From Betaproteobacteria bacterium (GTDB taxonomy: Bacteria > Pseudomonadota > Gammaproteobacteria > Burkholderiales > Rhodocyclaceae), in NCBI GenBank assembly GCA_025997075.1, contig BNUC01000157.1, positions 1-7,553 on the forward strand: 7,553 bases of DNA, given 5' to 3'. The first letter of the stretch is position 1. Each line of letters starts with the position of its first letter. The notes beneath the pieces were generated by a model. That model was not told where the DNA came from, did no database searches, and saw only the letters and a list, made by a program, of their open reading frames with translations. The position numbers were made by a program, and so were the translations under genes. This document shows positions 6,171-7,553 of the stretch, piece by piece.

Positions 6171-6199
6171 TCAGCCATGCTAAACTGCATCATGGCTGA
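6171..6199. promoter_or_regulatory. Perfect inverted repeat over the tumE start (candidate TA operator)
   Basis: TCAGCCATG (6171-6179) and CATGGCTGA (6191-6199) are exact 9-bp reverse complements with an 11-nt spacer. The half-site centres are 20 bp apart, about two helical turns, as expected for a dimeric winged-helix protein. The spacer holds TAAACT, a possible -10 box, and the right arm contains the tumE start codon at 6192. Both points fit autorepression by the TA DNA-binding partner. The repeat could alternatively form an mRNA hairpin hiding the start. This is inference from position and symmetry. Confidence 0.55.
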
Positions 6200-6491
6200 G
6201 AAAAAAGTGATTGATGAAACCCATAAAATTTCTGACCGGCGCGGCAATGGGAAGCTGCGGCGGGAAATATGGATAGACGTGATAACGGGGGAAATAACCC
6301 GTTACAACCTTGCCTATATCAATCATCGACTTCACTCCGGCGATAATGGGCGCGTATTGGGGTATGACAACGCGCATCAGCAGCATCATCGTCATTACTT
6401 CGGGAAGGTAGAGCCGCTTGAGTTCATCGGCTTTGAAGATGTTGAGACGCGTTTTGAACAAGATTGGATTGCCCTAAAGGATTTGAAATGA
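6192..6491 (+). CDS. tumE: TumE family toxin of a TumE/TumA toxin-antitoxin pair
   Basis: A 99-aa protein. The pattern WIDVITGEITRYNLAYINHRL, then VLGYDNAHQQHHRHYFGKVEPLEFIGFEDVETRF, matches the TumE (DUF6516) family. The tyrosine-aspartate-asparagine (Y58-D59-N60) followed by closely spaced histidines (H62, H65, H66, H68) is the conserved core. Toxicity is inferred from the family; the molecular target is not well established. The toxin gene comes first and its stop (6489-6491) overlaps the antitoxin start as ATGA. ATG 6192 was chosen because the conserved domain begins soon after; an in-frame ATG at 6177 would add MLNCI. Neither has a Shine-Dalgarno sequence, so the message may be leaderless. 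The frame is open much further upstream, but that part is antisense to pnuC. Confidence 0.82.
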   Translation: MAEKKVIDETHKISDRRGNGKLRREIWIDVITGEITRYNLAYINHRLHSGDNGRVLGYDNAHQQHHRHYFGKVEPLEFIGFEDVETRFEQDWIALKDLK

Positions 6492-6862
6492 GCAAATTCA
6501 CCATCAGAACAGGAACGGAAGAAAATTTTTTCAGACGGGGGCGGCAACTGGCAAAAATGGCCGACTGCGGGGAAGCGTTGCCTGATGAGCGCGTTGTCAG
6601 TTTTGAAGATCCCGCCGAGGTGTTAAAGCTCATCACAAGCACGCGTTTGGCGCTGTTTCGCACAGTAAAGGAATATCCCGGTTCAATTACCCAGATAGCG
6701 AATCGCCTGCGCCGTGACCGCAGCGCGGTAAAGCGTGACATCGATGAACTGGAAAGCGCCGGACTGGTTGTGATTGCAGAGAAAATACTCCCCGGACATG
6801 GGCGCATGAAAGAGGTTCAGGTTGCGGCAAACCAGTTTCAGCTCCAGGCCGAAGTGATTTAG
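6488..6862 (+). CDS. tumA: TumA-like winged helix DNA-binding antitoxin (HVO_A0114 family)
   Basis: A 124-aa protein. Residues about 35-60 (VVSFEDPAEVLKLITSTRLALFRTV) lead into a helix-turn-helix, ITQIANRLRRDRSAVKRDIDELESAGLVV (67-95), followed by a beta-wing (IAEKILPGHGRMKEVQVAA). This arrangement matches the MarR-like DNA-binding partner of TumE toxins. AAAGGA (6476-6481) lies 6 nt before ATG 6488, a good ribosome site inside tumE, and the ATGA overlap implies translational coupling. In the family the protein neutralises the toxin and is presumed to repress the operon; the inverted repeat at 6171-6199 is a natural target. A start at 6464 (eight codons longer) would lie deep inside tumE and has no better ribosome site. 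Confidence 0.82.
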   Translation: MSKFTIRTGTEENFFRRGRQLAKMADCGEALPDERVVSFEDPAEVLKLITSTRLALFRTVKEYPGSITQIANRLRRDRSAVKRDIDELESAGLVVIAEKILPGHGRMKEVQVAANQFQLQAEVI

Positions 6863-7115
6863 AGCAAGTCACGTCCGGAAACCGTAAACGGGTCACGTTC
6901 CATCGCCAGTCGTAAGCCTTTGGCGCGAAGTGTTACGGCGAGTCGGAGAATAACCATCGGAATGATGAACAGCGCTTGCTTTCCCTCTCCCCTTGTGGGA
7001 GAGGGTGCCCCGGTTTCCGCCTCCCGCAGTCGTGATGGAAGCCTTATCTTGCGTTTATTCAGGCGATTACTGCGCCCAACCGGGGCGTTATTTGCGACCA
7101 GAATTTGGAAAAACA
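6863..7115. other. Gene-poor accessory stretch
   Basis: I recognise no complete gene here. On the minus strand, a frame from 7149 to 6859 runs through the palindrome at 6983-7005 and ends in LRAKGLRLAMERDPFTVSGRDLL, its stop overlapping the end of tumA. That C-terminal part looks protein-like and could be the remnant of a gene disrupted by the repeat, but I do not recognise it. A second small palindrome, CGCCC-AACCG-GGGCG, lies at 7073-7087. Confidence 0.35.
6983..7005. repeat. REP-like palindrome CCCTCTCCC...GGGAGAGGG
   Basis: Perfect 9-bp arms (6983-6991 and 6997-7005) surround a 5-nt loop, CTTGT. Palindromes of this pyrimidine/purine type are common extragenic repeats in proteobacteria. 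It interrupts the only long minus-strand frame in the region, so that frame is probably not an intact gene. Confidence 0.65.
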
Positions 7116-7220
7116 TCAAGCATCGGGACTCATCACCAGCAGGTGCCAATGGGCCGAGAGATCAGCATCGCGGGCCGCAATGACTTTTTGAGGTAGCGGA
7201 CTACTTGGAACGATGACCAT
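7116..7220 (-). CDS. Very short hypothetical frame after the attC-like site
   Basis: ATG 7220-7218 opens a 34-aa frame (MVIVPSSPLPQKVIAARDADLSAHWHLLVMSPDA) beginning 4 bp after the attC-like site ends. If the site is a true attC, this is where the next cassette's gene would begin. I do not recognise the peptide and see no ribosome site. It may be a fragment or not a gene. Confidence 0.15.
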   Translation of the reverse strand: MVIVPSSPLPQKVIAARDADLSAHWHLLVMSPDA

Positions 7221-7224
7221 GACA

Positions 7225-7308
7225 GCTAACGCCCAAGGTGATCGGCGCTGCGCGGCTTTATCGCAGCGTCCAGTGACCGAAGGGAACAGGGGCGACCGCA
7301 GGGTTAGC
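7225..7308 (-). other. attC-like integron recombination site
   Basis: Read on the minus strand, the site starts GGCTAACCC and ends GGGCGTTAGC, so its ends are inverted copies of GTTAGC. Internally, CGCTGCG and CGCAGCG pair perfectly around an AT-containing loop (ATAAAGC), extended by imperfect GGTCACTGG/CCGATCACC pairing. The 84-bp length is within the usual attC range. Against it: the third purine of GTTRRRY is C, and the left internal spacer (about 24 nt) is much longer than the right (about 6 nt). A small frame ends 4 bp upstream, as in gene cassettes. No integrase is visible in this window. Confidence 0.42.
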
Positions 7309-7312
7309 CTGC

Positions 7313-7519
7313 TCATTTCATGGGCAAAGACAATGGGCCGCACCACATGACTGTATTGCAGAGCACCAGTTGGTTAATGAAATAGCCACCGCCGTACCCA
7401 CCAAGTCCAAGAAGGAAAGATACGAATGGGCGAGTTATCTGCTTCTTCCGTGCAGAGAAGGCGGTTCCCAGCACAACGACAAATGCAAGAGGCAACGAGA
7501 AGATATGGCCCAAGCCCAA
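7313..7519 (-). CDS. Small putative membrane protein, possible integron cassette gene
   Basis: A 68-aa frame ending at 7313, 4 bp before the attC-like site. It contains a hydrophobic stretch HIFSLPLAFVVVLGTAF (about 5-21), a basic turn SARKKQITR (22-30) and a second hydrophobic glycine-rich stretch, FVSFLLGLGGYGGGYFI (32-48). It is therefore probably a two-segment membrane protein with a positive cytoplasmic loop. The start is uncertain: TTG 7519 or TTG 7513, with GAAGG (plus 7524-7528) as a possible ribosome site. The frame stays open to the window edge, so the protein may be longer and partial. I do not recognise a family. Confidence 0.45.
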   Translation of the reverse strand: MGLGHIFSLPLAFVVVLGTAFSARKKQITRPFVSFLLGLGGYGGGYFINQLVLCNTVMWCGPLSLPMK

Positions 7520-7553
7520 TAGACCTTCAGGGCGGACGGCGCGCCAGTTAACG

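Noticed and set aside
6102..6191. NAD riboswitch ahead of pnuC
   Set aside because: The leader is short and I find no convincing paired structure on the pnuC side; the only strong symmetry is the inverted repeat at the tumE start.
5517..6491. Long plus-strand frame of 324 aa ending in tumE
   Set aside because: Only the last 99 residues are TumE; the upstream part is antisense to pnuC and has no recognisable protein character.
7116..7346. Minus-strand 76-aa frame spanning the attC-like site
   Set aside because: Its first half is the structured attC-like DNA read as codons; only the part after 7220 could be independent, and it is listed at low confidence.

Overview
The window looks like chromosomal accessory sequence from a Gram-negative proteobacterium. 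The gram-negative call rests on the outer-membrane autotransporter C-terminus at the left edge and the META-type lipoprotein. A beta- or gammaproteobacterium is my inference, from the moderately high GC content, the dispersed CATTCCCG/GCGGGAATG repeats and the integron-like sequence at the right end. I cannot name the species.

Layout, left to right. (1) Positions 2-295, +: the end of an autotransporter beta-barrel, followed by a REP-like hairpin and a candidate terminator (406-449). (2) Positions 537-2729, +: three separate genes, namely a NADAR/YbiA-type N-glycosidase, a META/HslJ-like lipoprotein and an extended SDR (NAD-dependent epimerase/reductase). They have 112-bp and 47-bp gaps and no obvious shared function. 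(3) A dispersed repeat (2748-2770) lies between the converging SDR gene and a minus-strand AAA/DUF4143 ATPase with a C-terminal PD-(D/E)XK-like motif (2850-4088). (4) Positions 4131-4240, just upstream of the ATPase start: five copies of ATTGGGAATG spaced exactly 22 bp apart. This is the most unusual DNA structure in the window. (5) Positions 4339-6101, minus: pnuC-nadR, a translationally coupled operon for nicotinamide riboside uptake and conversion to NAD+. (6) Positions 6192-6862, +, divergent from pnuC: a toxin-antitoxin pair of the TumE/TumA type (ATGA overlap), with a perfect 9-bp inverted repeat over the toxin start. (7) Positions 6863-7553: gene-poor, with a REP-like palindrome, an attC-like site (7225-7308, minus) and a small membrane-protein frame ending 4 bp before it, which suggests an integron gene-cassette boundary.

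How the genes relate: PnuC and NadR form one pathway (NR import, NR to NMN, NMN to NAD+). TumE and TumA form one TA module that shares a 90-bp intergenic region with pnuC. The NADAR gene acts on ADP-ribose-type or riboflavin-intermediate N-glycosidic bonds and could also be linked to NAD metabolism or DNA ADP-ribosylation, but no DarT-like toxin is visible next to it. The best candidates for undescribed biology are the 22-bp phased array in front of the DUF4143 ATPase and the putative operator linking the TA module to the NAD-salvage operon.
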